Assembly: GCA_019400425.1 (NCBI GenBank) | Contig: JAFREE010000061.1 | Span: 1 to 64,000 of the forward strand | Direction: 5' to 3' | Length of the DNA: 64,000 nucleotides | Origin: Hymenochaete sp. R1 | Taxonomy: Eukaryota > Basidiomycota > Agaricomycetes > Hymenochaetales > Hymenochaetaceae | In this document: positions 34,129 through 44,948 of the stretch, piece after piece | Numbering within the stretch: position 1 is the stretch's first letter | Layout of the letters: every line of letters begins with the position of its first letter | Translations under genes and position numbers: made by a program | The notes under the pieces: generated by a model | What the model was told of the DNA's origin: nothing | Databases searched by the model: none | The model's input: the letters and a program-made list of their open reading frames with translations, nothing else

Positions 34129-36529
34129 TTAAGTATCCTTGTTCGAAGCCGGGACGGCTTTGCGGCGAATGACCCCCAGGATATCGTCAGCCTTTCCAAC
34201 AATCATTAGATTAATACACCCATAAGATACCAAAGTAGGAATGATCACCTCGGCGGAGCCAGCGAGTGGCACATCGTTACGTAAGGACACCTTGACAGGC
34301 GACACACCTTCATTATGTGCAAGCGCAAATACAACATCCATGTCCTCAAGCGATCGGCCAGCGGTCTCTGGGAAGAAAAAATACACGACGGGGATAATAA
34401 ATGCATTCAGCGAGGCAAAGACTGCCAATCGAAGAGATAGGAGGGTGTATAAAGAATATAAGCGGAGTCCGAGTTCAACGGTCAGTTTCGTAAAGGAGCA
34501 AAGGCTTTGTGGAGATGGGACGGACCGATATATGTTCTAAAACGAAGTGATCCGATAGATGCTTGTCAGAAATGGTGCCACGGGAGACACGATGCAAAGA
34601 ACCTACCTCCAAGAGATATTTTCAAAAGAGGGACCCATGACCATCACGACCATGAAATTGAAAATCCAGTTAGATGCCGTACTGAGTGCGTTAGCGGGAG
34701 CTCTGATACGTAGTCCTACGATCTCGGCGGGCTGGAGGAAAAACGAAATGGTTATAGAACGTCATTTGAATTAGAAGATGTCGTGTAACGATGTTGGCGT
34801 GAACATACGTAGAGCCAGGTCATACCCAACCAGCCAAGAGCAAAGATCGAGTTGAAAACAAATAATAGTACACACGACACGACCTGTGACGCTGAATTGC
34901 CAATGCTTCCCAAGATCGCGAGTAGCACCATTGTGATTGTCTGGCCGAAGGCGCTGAAAAGCATAAGCTTCCTTCGGCCGACTCGCTCGATAATGAAAAT
35001 GGCGATGAGACTAGCGAGGAAATACTCCGTCCCATTGCAGGCCGCGACGATCCGGGAGTTGAAGTCGCCGAGTCCCAGGCTTTCAAATAAAATAGTCTAG
35101 TGAAGTGGGATTAAGTGAGTCCGTCTTGTTTTCAGGACACAGATCCGAGCATTTACAGCGTAATATGTGATGAGATTGATGCCCGTGATTTGCTGAAAAC
35201 ACTGGGCCGTGATCGCAAGGAATGCGCGCCGAAAGTTTTGGCTTCGATCATGGGTAAGTAATTCGGAGAGGCTGGTATCGGCTAGCCCCTCCGCATCTAT
35301 GGTCTCTCGAATACCATAATACGTTCGCTGAACATCGCGATCTCTGAAATCCCTGTCCTCGAGTGCACTGATGATAGCCAGTGCCTCCGTATGGCGACCG
35401 TGTTTGACTAGCCATCGAGGAGATTCAGGCAGCTAAACATATTCTTAGAGCACGAAAATATTTAGGAGACGTGAAATTAATACTGACAAAGCCAATACCT
35501 AGTATCATGGTAAAAGCCAATAGGATTTGCAGGGCAACCGGGACTCGCCATTGTGCTGAACTTCCAGAAACAAAGAAGCTGTTGAGAAATATAAGCGGCA
35601 CCCATGGGAGCGAAGAATTCTGCCTTTACAAAGCAAAGTCTATCCACTGAGCAACCGTCTTATTTCAGTCTGCGGAGTCTTCCATGCTTGAGAACTCACA
35701 TAACTGAATTGCGACCATTCAATCGGATGAAGAAGCATTGAAGAGTGTGAGAGACTCACGAAAGCATAATTCCAAAAGTGATAAGGCTTCCTTCAATCAT
35801 GATGTAGGCACCTCGTTTTGTAGGTGGTGAACATTCGGCATGATACGATGGAACAGTGGAAGTCTAAGGCCACAAGGCTTTCAGTTCCCAGGCTCTATTT
35901 CATTCGTTACACCCACATTCAAGCCATTCCCAATCCCAGTGATGACACGCGCCACCACCATCATAGCATAACTTATCGATGCAGTCTGTAGTATGGCTCC
36001 GATGATCATTATAGCCCCTCCGAGAACAATAGTTTTCCGACGACCGAGCTTGTCTCCAACCCAAAGGTTAGAGAGAGCTCCCATTAGACATCCAATCTCC
36101 TGATAACACTTTAACCGTTGCATGAGAGAAAGTAGAAATTAAATCGACATACATATATAGCAACAACAAAGCTCTGTAATGTTGCGTGATTTGGATGCAC
36201 ACCGTCCACAATCACCTGAGGAAACACCTTCTCGAATTGAGTTGTAGTCAGCAGAGCCGACATAACACCTTGATCGTAACTGTACGTTATCCGTCAAAGC
36301 GCGGACGAAACGGAGAGGATAGACTGACTTACCCAAAGAGCGTGAATCCCGTACCAGCGACAAAACCGAGTACAATGTTCAATGTTCTTCCGCGAAGTCT
36401 AGGCTGATGACCTTTAATTTCATTTTCGAGGTCATCTGAACGAAGACCTAAAATGCTCTCAATGCGAGATTCTGAGTCTTTCTCGGGGTCATCTTGAACA
36501 GGCGTTTGGGATCTTGGCTTTATGGTCAT
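34129..36529 (-). CDS. Sugar-porter family MFS transporter (hexose type)
   Basis: Minus-strand exons 36529-36333, 36279-36153, 36099-35917, 35863-35760, 35578-35488, 35432-35157, 35096-34809, 34731-34607, 34536-34526 and 34421-34129 total 1695 nt, 564 residues. Signatures in order: GYDQGVMSALLTT in helix 1, GDKLGRRKT between helices 2 and 3, VITGIGNGLN, YHAECSPPTKRG, LPESPRWLV, QCFQQITGINLITYY in helix 7, IERVGRRKLML, PAEIVGLRIR and FFFPETAGRSLEDMD. These are diagnostic of fungal hexose and related sugar transporters. The N- and C-terminal tails are cytosolic. Exon 9 is an 11-nt micro-exon that completes SWRTYI before VFASLNAF. The intron between exons 4 and 5 (181 nt) is long, so a small exon there cannot be excluded. 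Substrate sugar cannot be told from sequence. Confidence 0.88.
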
Positions 36530-37136
36530 GGTTGGCTGTGGGTCGAACGGAGAAACGGGATTAGATTGTCGGCGTGGTGAACTCGATGCCGAGTTATATA
36601 TTGGCGACCGGCTCCAGCGCGCTATGAACCATGATCAGTCGGTTCCCAGCAGAGCATGTCAAAAATGTTATTATTGTCCATTCTTGCGGTGTTAGCACGC
36701 TAGGGGAGAGAGGATAGCATGACCTAGCGGTCCGACAGACCCGATTTCTGTTGCAGAAGAAGGGAAAAGAGTCGCACTGGATGTCATGGGACTTTGATTC
36801 TTATAGAAAATGTTCTTCCCTGCGGCAGCAGTTATTCCAAAAAGAATTATCAAGCAACAGTATTGGTTTTTAAGTTGGAGTATGGGCAGATGGCGAGCGG
36901 GTCCTTTCAAGTTTATCCGCATACTCGTAAACGTTAGTTGTTGTGCCCAAGCAACACCAAGTAAACAAGGCAAAGCGCGACGCGCTTTCATCATGTGACT
37001 CAATCACGTGATTTGGTATTTGCGACAATCGCTAGCTCCGAAATCCAGAATCGCAGCCAACAGGCCTATTTCACCACAGGCAATTTCTAGCGTTGCCAGC
37101 ACCCATAATTCCTCGTCCAGCATTTTGCCAGTTGTC
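36530..37136. promoter_or_regulatory. Divergent promoter region of the sugar transporter and bromodomain genes
   Basis: 607 bp between two outward-facing start codons. No gene. A CACGTGA-like string (near 37005) is present just upstream of the bromodomain gene; whether it is a bHLH site is unknown. Confidence 0.45.
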
Positions 37137-39731
37137 ATGGGAAAACGAGAGCTCGCTGCGTACGGCGATGTAGATGTATATGCTCCCCGCCCGAAGAGAC
37201 GAAGGGACACCGACACGCCCACGATAGTAATGGACAACGCCAACCAACAGAAGGAAGAACCAAGCAGCGATACAGAACAACCGGATGTAGAGGAAGAAAA
37301 TGCAATGACTGTTGAAGAGATTCGAGACGCAGGAAGGAAGGTACTGCAGTTGCTGAAGGACGCGGTGGATAAAGAGTAAGTTGAGCCCTCACGTTCGGAC
37401 GCGACTTGATTGTTTCTTGACCTGCGCACTCGACTAACCTATTTTCTTGGGCGCTCAGAGGACGACTCATATCAGCAGCTTTCTGGAAGCTGCCAACTAA
37501 GAAGCATTTTCCGGACTACTATGAAATAATCAAGAGGCCCGTTGCTCTCGACGATGTAAAAGCGAAGCTGGATCGGGAATTGTACCCGTCGTTGGCCGAA
37601 GTACAGAACGACATAGAAACTTGCTTCAAAAATGCCAAGCGATACAATCAACGGGACAGTGTCATATGGAAGGATGCTAAGTTCTTGCACGTACGTTTCG
37701 ATTTATCGCTTCATTCTTGTATTCGCACCCATGGACTATCTAGAAATTAGCCAACAAGGAAATGAGCAAGTTAGCGTCCATCAACGAGGACGACGAGGCC
37801 GACAATTCTGACAAAGAAGATGGGAAAAAGAAGGAGAAGGTGCCGAATATCCATAGAATGATGAAGAACAGGCTGCAAAAATTAATTGGTTTGACGGATG
37901 ATTCGTGAGCGCAATGTGTTCTTTCATTTTGTTTCTCCACTCACAAAGTACGTTGTAGGGAACGAGCGTTAGCTGTGGCTTTTATGGACCTCCCGCCGCG
38001 GAAGAAATGGGCTAGCTACTACCAGCTCATCAAGAAACCCATGTGTGTCGAAGATATATTTGTCTGTCTTCCCTGCTCATCGCCTGGGTCCATTTGCTTA
38101 CATTCGATACAGAAGCGCATCAAGCGCAAAGAGTACACCGCCGTCTCACCGTTTATCAGCGATGTGGAACTCGTGTTTGACAATGCGATGTCTTTCAATG
38201 AAGAACATTCTCAAATATGGGACGATGCATTTGCTCTGAAGGTATGGTACTCTCGAGTCTTCTCCTTCCATATGATTTGACGTCTTGCTAGGAATACTTC
38301 CACAAGATTATGCAAGATCTTCCTGCCAAGTATACGGCAAATGGAACAGATAAGAACGCATCTGGCGGCTCGGAGCTTGGTCTGAATAAAATCAAGCTCA
38401 AGCTTCCTGTTCACCACCCATCTACCAACGTAGTGCAAGATAGCCAAGCTGCAACAGATGTACCTTCGTTATCGAGCGGAATGGTCCGACTTCGCGTACC
38501 AGCGCATGCTGGAAGTAATTCATCTACACCGGAAGTTGCTAGTATAAACGGGAACACGAAGGATAAGGCAAAATCGCCAGAGGTCAAACCAATGCCTTCG
38601 GTTTCTCCCGTCACGATTCCGGCTCAACCAACGCCAGTAAGATCTCCGCCAACAATAACTCAACAGATTCCGCGACCACAGTCGCAAACACCGGCTCCAA
38701 CCATTACTGCCCCTAAGCCTACCAAACCATCTGCATCGTCGCTGGCTAAATCAGCCTCCGTCCCGAAGCAGCAAATCCAACAACCATCTAGTCCAGCTCA
38801 AATGCTACCACAACCAGTTTATGCTGCACCGAGTCCTTCCATGACTCCAGCGTCGGGTACACCCCTTACGGTTGCTCCAGTGCTCCCACCTGCCTCGAAT
38901 CTCAACCGTGGGGTCGCGCCGAGCCCTCTTCCCCCAGCTAGTGCAGCGGGCATCCACAGTGTCCGTCTTGAGACTCGACCAAAAGGCGATATCGGCTCTG
39001 GAGGACGCCGTCTCGCAAGACTCGACAAAAGGGCCGGTGTTCGAACTTTCGTGCTAACCGTCCCAGCATCTGGATCGAACACGTCAGTCGTCGTTTGTGA
39101 TCTGAGATTTGTATCTCTGCCCGAAGAAGAGTCTGCAACGAATGGCGCTGACGTGATGGGTGTCGACGGCGCGAAGGATAATCTGCAGCCAGAGACGCCA
39201 GTCCCTGTCGGTAAAAAGCGCGGACGTGGACGACCAAAGAAAGTCGTGCCAATAGACACGGAGTTGCAACGACCTCCATCTGTGGGAACGGAAGCACGTC
39301 AAGACGTCGAGAATCGAGCGCCGTCAATGGGAAGAGAAAACCTGACCCCTACCCCGAAATCGGAAGGATGGAGTATCCCGAGTGCTGCAGATGCCGTAGT
39401 CCGATTCGACGGCCGGGAAGTCAGAGCTGCGCCCAAACGGGGCGAGGCGCACTTCCCGCTCACCTCCGGAGAGACCAATAACGTTGTATCAGAGATCGCC
39501 TCTGTGCTTTCCACGTCTTTGAACGGAATTAAGTCACCCGACGGTAACAGTGACACCAGTAGCGGTGCCAGCAGGGATTTGCTGAACGGTGATACGAAAG
39601 TTGCTAAAATACCTGGGACCAAGAAAGAGGATGAGTGGGAGTTTGATGTGGGTGGGCGAGGGAGGCATATACTTGAGATTGGTAGGAAGGACAATCCTGT
39701 TCTGTGGCAGGTGTATCTTTATGTTCCGTAG
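37137..39731 (+). CDS. Tandem-bromodomain, AT-hook protein (RSC4-like remodeller subunit)
   Basis: Exons 37137-37375, 37459-37690, 37744-37904, 37959-38061, 38113-38241 and 38292-39731 give 767 residues. Bromodomain 1 spans roughly residues 65-160, with FWKLPTKKHFPDYYEIIKRP and the acetyl-lysine Asn in AKRYNQRDS. Bromodomain 2 spans roughly 210-300, with FMDLPPRKKWASYYQLIKKP and NAMSFNEEHSQIW. A long Pro/Ser/Gln-rich linker follows, then a conserved-looking module (about 500-580), an AT-hook KKRGRGRPKK near residue 598 and a C-terminal domain ending WQVYLYVP. The layout fits fungal Rsc4, with yeast Rsc1/2 (which add a BAH domain, not seen here) as the alternative. It should read acetylated histone H3 as part of the RSC complex; an RSC9-like gene lies about 14 kb upstream. 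Confidence 0.8.
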
Positions 39732-40122
39732 CTTTGCTGTTTCACCTATCTCTTGCCTCGTCATTATTTATTCTGTCTACTATTTTTTTAAGCTCTCGTT
39801 CGTATTTGCTCTAACATTACAACCTGTTCTCTACCATTAATCATGTAACTACATCCACATTATTTTTCTTATTACTTATGGGAACGTGCAGACCAGGGGG
39901 GGGGGGGGGGGGTCAGGGCGGGAATGGGAGTTTGGAGCGTAGCTAGTAAGAGTTTACTTAAAGTTGGTACCAATCACGGTACGAGAAGCCAGAGGTAATT
40001 GAATGGTCTCAGAGCAAATTGAAAGCAGGATAAGCAAGTCTTTGGTGACGTTCAAGAATTCAGCAAAGCCTTATAATGTTTGATGAGGGCAGATGCATCC
40101 GTGGCCAGCTACATCGAAGACG
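39732..40122. other. Convergent 3' region
   Basis: AT-rich 3' ends of the two flanking genes, with a 17-nt G run (see separate entry). No other structure seen. Confidence 0.5.
39896..39912. repeat. 17-nt poly-G run
   Basis: Uninterrupted G homopolymer in the 3' region of the bromodomain gene. Its length could be a sequencing artefact. It could form a G-quadruplex. Confidence 0.85.
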
Positions 40123-40980
40123 TCAGACAGTCTCCCGGGCGATTGGAAAGCAGATCCTGACCTTTTGTCTCTCTAATCCTAGATTCAAATCTCTCATCGC
40201 ATTCTTCATGAGACGCCTCTGAGAACGCTTTCGCGCTTCAGGGTGGGTTTCGACTAGAGGTTTCCATCAATAACTCTTAATGGAACACATGAGTAATGGT
40301 ACGTACGCATTTCACTCGCGGCGCTGACTGCTTCGGTTCTTTGAGGGGATAGGTCATCAATCATTTCGGGATACACCGATAATAATGATTCAAAAGCTTC
40401 CTGTACGCAAAATGAGAGGGAAAAAACAAGCCCCAAAGAAATCAGTCAATACCTCTTGAGCGGACCAAAGCTCCATGGCGTCCTTGAGAAGCTCGTCCCA
40501 CGACGTTTCTTGCGCTTGAAGCTCGTCTATGCGGTTCTTCGCTTGCTGACTGCGGATGCAATGACGAATGAAGGTAAATTTAAGGAGATCAAGAGCCTAG
40601 GCAGCTCACATAAAGGCTTCTCCTTCGCTCAGCATCTCGTCTCCCTCTTTGCGAGCATTGGACGCGATCGTGTTGAGCTTGTTGTGGAGGCCAGACCCAC
40701 GGGCAGATGACTTGGCGTTCTTCTTCCCTGTCGTAGGTGTTGGGTCAGCAATTGTGAGTACCTTTGATAGTGGTGTAGTCCCAGCTCAAAATCAGACTCA
40801 CTTTGGTATTCCTGCATAAGATTCAGCATGTCTATCATGCTAAGCAGAGGACGTCAGCAGAATTGACAATGTCATTATTGGTAAAATTAGCAACTTGTCG
40901 TCAGCGTCCTCTGGGGTGTTCAAAGCCACCTTAAAGTCCTCGTTTGAGGCAAATCGAGCATTTTTGGAAAGCGAAGACAT
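40123..40980 (-). CDS. Unrecognised small charged, helical protein (about 200 residues, six exons)
   Basis: Minus-strand exons 40980-40895, 40839-40802, then segments beginning KKNAKSSARGSG (about 40727-40612), QQAKNRIDELQAQE (about 40553-40454), EAFESLLSVYPEMIDD (about 40400-40310) and LETHPEARKRSQRR (about 40254-40123) join in phase with short introns. The product is rich in Glu, Lys, Ser and Gln, with heptad-like stretches suggesting a coiled coil; no signal peptide or membrane helix. The small size and many exons are typical of conserved small subunits of larger complexes, but I could not identify it. The first donor is GTTGCT, which is unusual. The last exon may read through to the TGA at 40125-40123 or be spliced once more. 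Confidence 0.55.
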
Positions 40981-41896
40981 AGAAGTGTAACCTGTGAGTC
41001 TTGATTGTGAAGCAGCTCCGAGATGACGGTAAATGATGAAGACGCGTCGCGACGCGTCTCCTCCGTCCCTAGGCCGCTACCGTAACCCCGACCCGGTCAC
41101 CCTGGAGTCCCTATCTGCTGATAATCTAGATGTATGTATAGAAACGTGTGCTCAGCTAACCGTTAAAGATGATGGTAATAGCTGAGGTCCGAACATGTTG
41201 TGAAACAATCTGAAGTAGTAGAAATGCGGGCTGATAATATGAAAAAGGGAACGATCGACTCAAAACTCTCGTCGAAACTCGAAACTATAACACACTCAAC
41301 AGTATGGCATCAGTTTCCTTTTCTCAGCCACGACGCCATTAATAAGGCTGGCAGACGAGCACAAACGAGAAACTAAGAGTAGCTTTATCGACAGCGCAGG
41401 GACTCTGAGGTTCAAAATTAGGGAAACTTCGGACGACTTCTTCGGACGACTCTTTTCAGTGCCATCCCCTGAAACCACCGAGGCGAGTCGGCACCTATAA
41501 TTCTGTTGTTCTTTGCCTGGTATCTGATTCTCTACGGCGTTCATGTGAACTGAACTGTAGCGAATAGAAGCGATATTGAGCAGAGCTGCCGCTGGATCAT
41601 TCCTCGATCTACGACGCTCAGGCTTTATGATTCTGGTAGAGCAGGATACCGCCTCAAAGAATGAACTTGCTCGAATTCTTCGAGTTTCTGAACAGTTCAT
41701 CTGAGACACATCATTTGGGCTGCTCAATGGAAACGCATTGCCCAGTTCTCATCAACATTAGCTACTAGTACCTTCCGAAATTCATGAAAAAGGGTAAACG
41801 CGCCGAGGTCCAGACAATTTGCGAACGTGGCCTCGACACACTAAAAAATCTTGCCCATCTACATTCATGCGAGCGATTCTCTACTACGGACAATAG
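40981..41896. other. Intergenic DNA with possible exon fragments
   Basis: No complete gene. A plus-strand frame at about 41583-41704 reads RRSGFMILVEQDTASKNEL with coding-like composition and then stops. It may be part of a decayed gene together with the orphan exons that follow. Confidence 0.35.
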
Positions 41897-42193
41897 GGCC
41901 GCCTTCAATCATTCATATATGGTTCTTGGAAAGGACGCATCGCACCATCTCTCGCCTTTCTCTACGTACCTTGGACCGGTCTCGAAGATCCCAATCGTCG
42001 CATTTCAAAAGCCGTAGACGAATTGTACCGTATTTTGTCGAATGCAATAGAGAGAAGCATAAATGACCGGAACGGATTTAAGCGTGTATATGGTCTGAGG
42101 ACCATCTACGCCGGTACGTGGGGGAAATGATTCGAAAGACATGGCCCAATAATTTCTTTCGCAGAACCTGACTACCACAGAAGAATCCTTTAA
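41897..42193 (+). pseudogene. Orphan 3' exons of an unidentified gene, probably a remnant
   Basis: Two plus-strand blocks, 41897-42113 and 42165-42193, splice through a good 51-nt intron (GTACGT...TTTCGCAG) and end at TAA. They encode about 82 residues including FLYVPWTGLEDPNRRISKAV and FKRVYGLRTIYAEPDYHRRI. The composition looks protein-coding and the intron supports it. No convincing 5' part or start codon could be joined, so this is either the end of a decayed gene or a gene whose upstream exons I failed to see. Family unknown. Confidence 0.4.
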
Positions 42194-42537
42194 TTCCTTT
42201 CTGTCGTCTTCATACAGGTTTCGTCATTCTTTTTACCTGCTCCCTCTTCGACATGGTCTCGAGATTTGCATTTTCTCCCGCCCTTTCTTGCTATAGGTGC
42301 CTAAGCCTCCTTGCTTTGCTTTCGGCTACATTTTTATACTTGAAACCAGAAGAAGTTGTTTCCTTGTAGTTTGCTCCAAGTTCTATGTCCATTTATTTAA
42401 TGTAGCGATTGGTTTCACGTGAAAGATCGATTCTCTGTAGGTAAAAGTGAAAGCAAAGAACTCTGTTAAGGTCTAAACGTGAGATGTCATCTTCGATGCA
42501 AGCATCATTCGTATAGTGCTCTCCGACGCTCGATCCT
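42194..42537. other. Intergenic DNA 3' of the first AAA gene
   Basis: 344 bp with no gene; presumed 3' untranslated sequence of the flanking genes. Confidence 0.5.
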
Positions 42538-44237
42538 TCAGACCCTGTTCGGCGCTTGCATTTTGGGCTCCAAAAGAGAAGCATTTTTGCTTTTGCTTGC
42601 CCAAGTGTTGGTCATGCTTCTTGGTCGAAGAATTCCACCGGGGAACCTCGGCAACGAAAAGCGAAAGTGCTTTTGAGTCCAAAATGTGCGCACCGAAAAG
42701 GGCCTTACTCGTTCCACAACTGGCTTAGCAATGATCTGAGCGGAAAGCTCTTGTATTTGGTCGAAGAGGATTGAGTCTAAGAACTTAGTTTGCCCTGATA
42801 TCGAGTTTTCCTTTGAAAAGGTATCAGCTTTGTCGTGAGCAATTCGAAGAAGGAACGAGACAAATCTGCAAGCAGAACATCAGCATGACGTACAAGTAGA
42901 GGCGGGAGACACTCACAATTCTTTTAAAAAGGCAAAGGACCAGTTCTCTGTCTTTTCTGCGACTGCATCCGCCAATTCCTTTTCATCCATTGCAAACGAC
43001 ACTGAAACCGATTTTCTTTCGCCCGTATTGGATGCGATTTTTCGCAACCACTTCAAGGCGTACATGGCACGTAGAGACTGTATTGGCAGCTCAAAATCAT
43101 ACTTGACATCAAAGCGAGACGGGCGGTTAAGAATGGCATCATCAATGGTCTCGGGATGATTAGTTGTTGCGATTGTGAGGATGCCTTCGTTTTGGGCCTA
43201 GTAAGCTACGTCAGCATCATGCATGGAACAGAGAAGGAAATCCTTACCAGTCCATCAAGCTTGTTCAAGAAGAAAGACCGCACGGATGGCACGAGCAAAG
43301 AGTCCAAGTCCTCAATAACAAGGATACATGGTGCTTGAGCTCGGGCGCGGTCAAATATTGTCTTCACTCCTGCTTCAGGTCCCTGCAAACAGCATATAAT
43401 TATTTTTCCTCGAACATGAACACGATGAGACTGACTCACCATGTGGGTAGAAAACGACTTGACGTACAATGAAGACTGGCCCAGCTCCTTCAAAAGAACC
43501 TTTATCGACTCGGTTTTCCCGTTGCCCGGAGGTCCTAACAGCAGAAGCCCGCGCTTCCATGTGACTCCAATGTCCTTGTAGATAGCCTTGCTTTCAAAAA
43601 ACGTACGCGTGTCGCGCCGCAAATTATTGAGAAATTCTGATTTCAACACTATGTCGTCCCAGGATGCACCCTGAATGGAAGCCCACAGAGACTTATCCTG
43701 TTGCCAACACCCGTTCTGGAACACCCACATGGTCTCCTTCAGGGAGTGGACCCATCGATATACGCCCGTTACAAGCTCATGGCCCGGACTGGACATGCTG
43801 CAGTTCTCTTTAACATCTTTTACGGTTTCATCAGAGACATCGAATACAATGACGTGCATCGTCTCCTCCATCGTTGCCCACGTAGCCTTGTACACGATGT
43901 AATCGGTGTCCTTGTAGCGAAACTTCATGATACCAGTGAGAAGATGAGAAGCAAGTGAATCCTTTTTGCTATCTTCGTCCTTCAAGCTCGCGATTGGAAG
44001 ATCTCCACTCGTTTTCATGACATACGAAATAACCTCTGTCCTGGGTGCATCTACGAACTCGGGTTGGACTCCTTCTGCGAGGAGATATTCAGATAGCTGG
44101 AAGTTGATATCGCGGATAGAAAGATGCAGAGTATTAGGTCCTGAATGGAGAGCCTTTATAGCGGTTTGAATTCCGTGTATCTCATCGGTGGACGTGCCAG
44201 AGAACTGCCGGTCTACAATGGTTGCATATGGGTGCAT
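42538..44237 (-). CDS. AAA-family ATPase, paralogue A of a tandem pair
   Basis: Minus-strand exons 44237-43440, 43382-43248, 43197-42917 and 42865-42538 give 513 residues. The N-terminal ~200 residues form a domain shared only with the neighbouring paralogue and similar fungal proteins. The ATPase core has Walker A GPPGNGKT at about residue 234, Walker B CILVIEDLDSLL (with the Glu-Asp order seen in BCS1-like enzymes rather than the usual Asp-Glu), and the second region of homology IATTNHPETIDDAILNRPSR with its arginine finger. No membrane helix or obvious targeting signal. The C-terminal ~60 residues after the conserved QELSAQIIAK stretch differ completely from paralogue B and are basic and aromatic. 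Relation to BCS1 is in the core only. Cellular role unknown. Confidence 0.82.
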
Positions 44238-44948
44238 TCTGAGATAATGGAGGCGTCGAGTCACGGGAGGAGGATTAGCTCATTCAAAGACTTGATCTTT
44301 ATATACTCAAGACTCACGGGAGTCCAGTTCGCCGGAAGCAACTTGAGTCACCGCTTTCAATAGGAACCCCTCGGAAATCTCAGACTGCGTAGCACAACGA
44401 GTCATATGCTTCTACGGAGTTGCCAAGTCGACACAAAGCTCATGTGCGAGATATAATCACAATAATAATCCACGTCGAATTGGGTACTATGTATAGAAGC
44501 AAGCATTGAAGCAACGCGTTGTGAGCCTATGAATGTAAACAGTAAAGTGGAGAGCAATTTGACCTCACTCACCTCACCATGGCTCTGACTCTTCTACCAT
44601 CTGGCGCCCAGCGACAGGAGGTTAAGCATCCATGGAAAGCTTGAGAAATAGACGAATCAACTGTACTGCATATCATTGGGCGGTCCTTGTGTGTAATAGA
44701 GACGAATTTTGATATCATTGCGAATGCATGAGATTTGGGAGGGTGCTCAACTTCAAAGTGAACAGACGAAGAGAAGAAATCGTGCGAAAATTTCTTACGT
44801 AACGACACCATTGGTGGATTTTGATTGTCAAGCAGCCGTAAGTTGGTAACTGCTTGTTCTCGACTCAAGTTTAAATTATGGTGAGTAGTTTGGTATTAAT
44901 TTCGCACTATGGAGCTATACTCTAGCATTGTAAGTTACAGAACAAATG
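44238..44948. other. 711 bp between the tandem AAA genes
   Basis: Promoter of paralogue A and 3' region of paralogue B. A 99-codon minus-strand open frame at 44569-44868 has no recognisable features and is not called. Confidence 0.5.
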
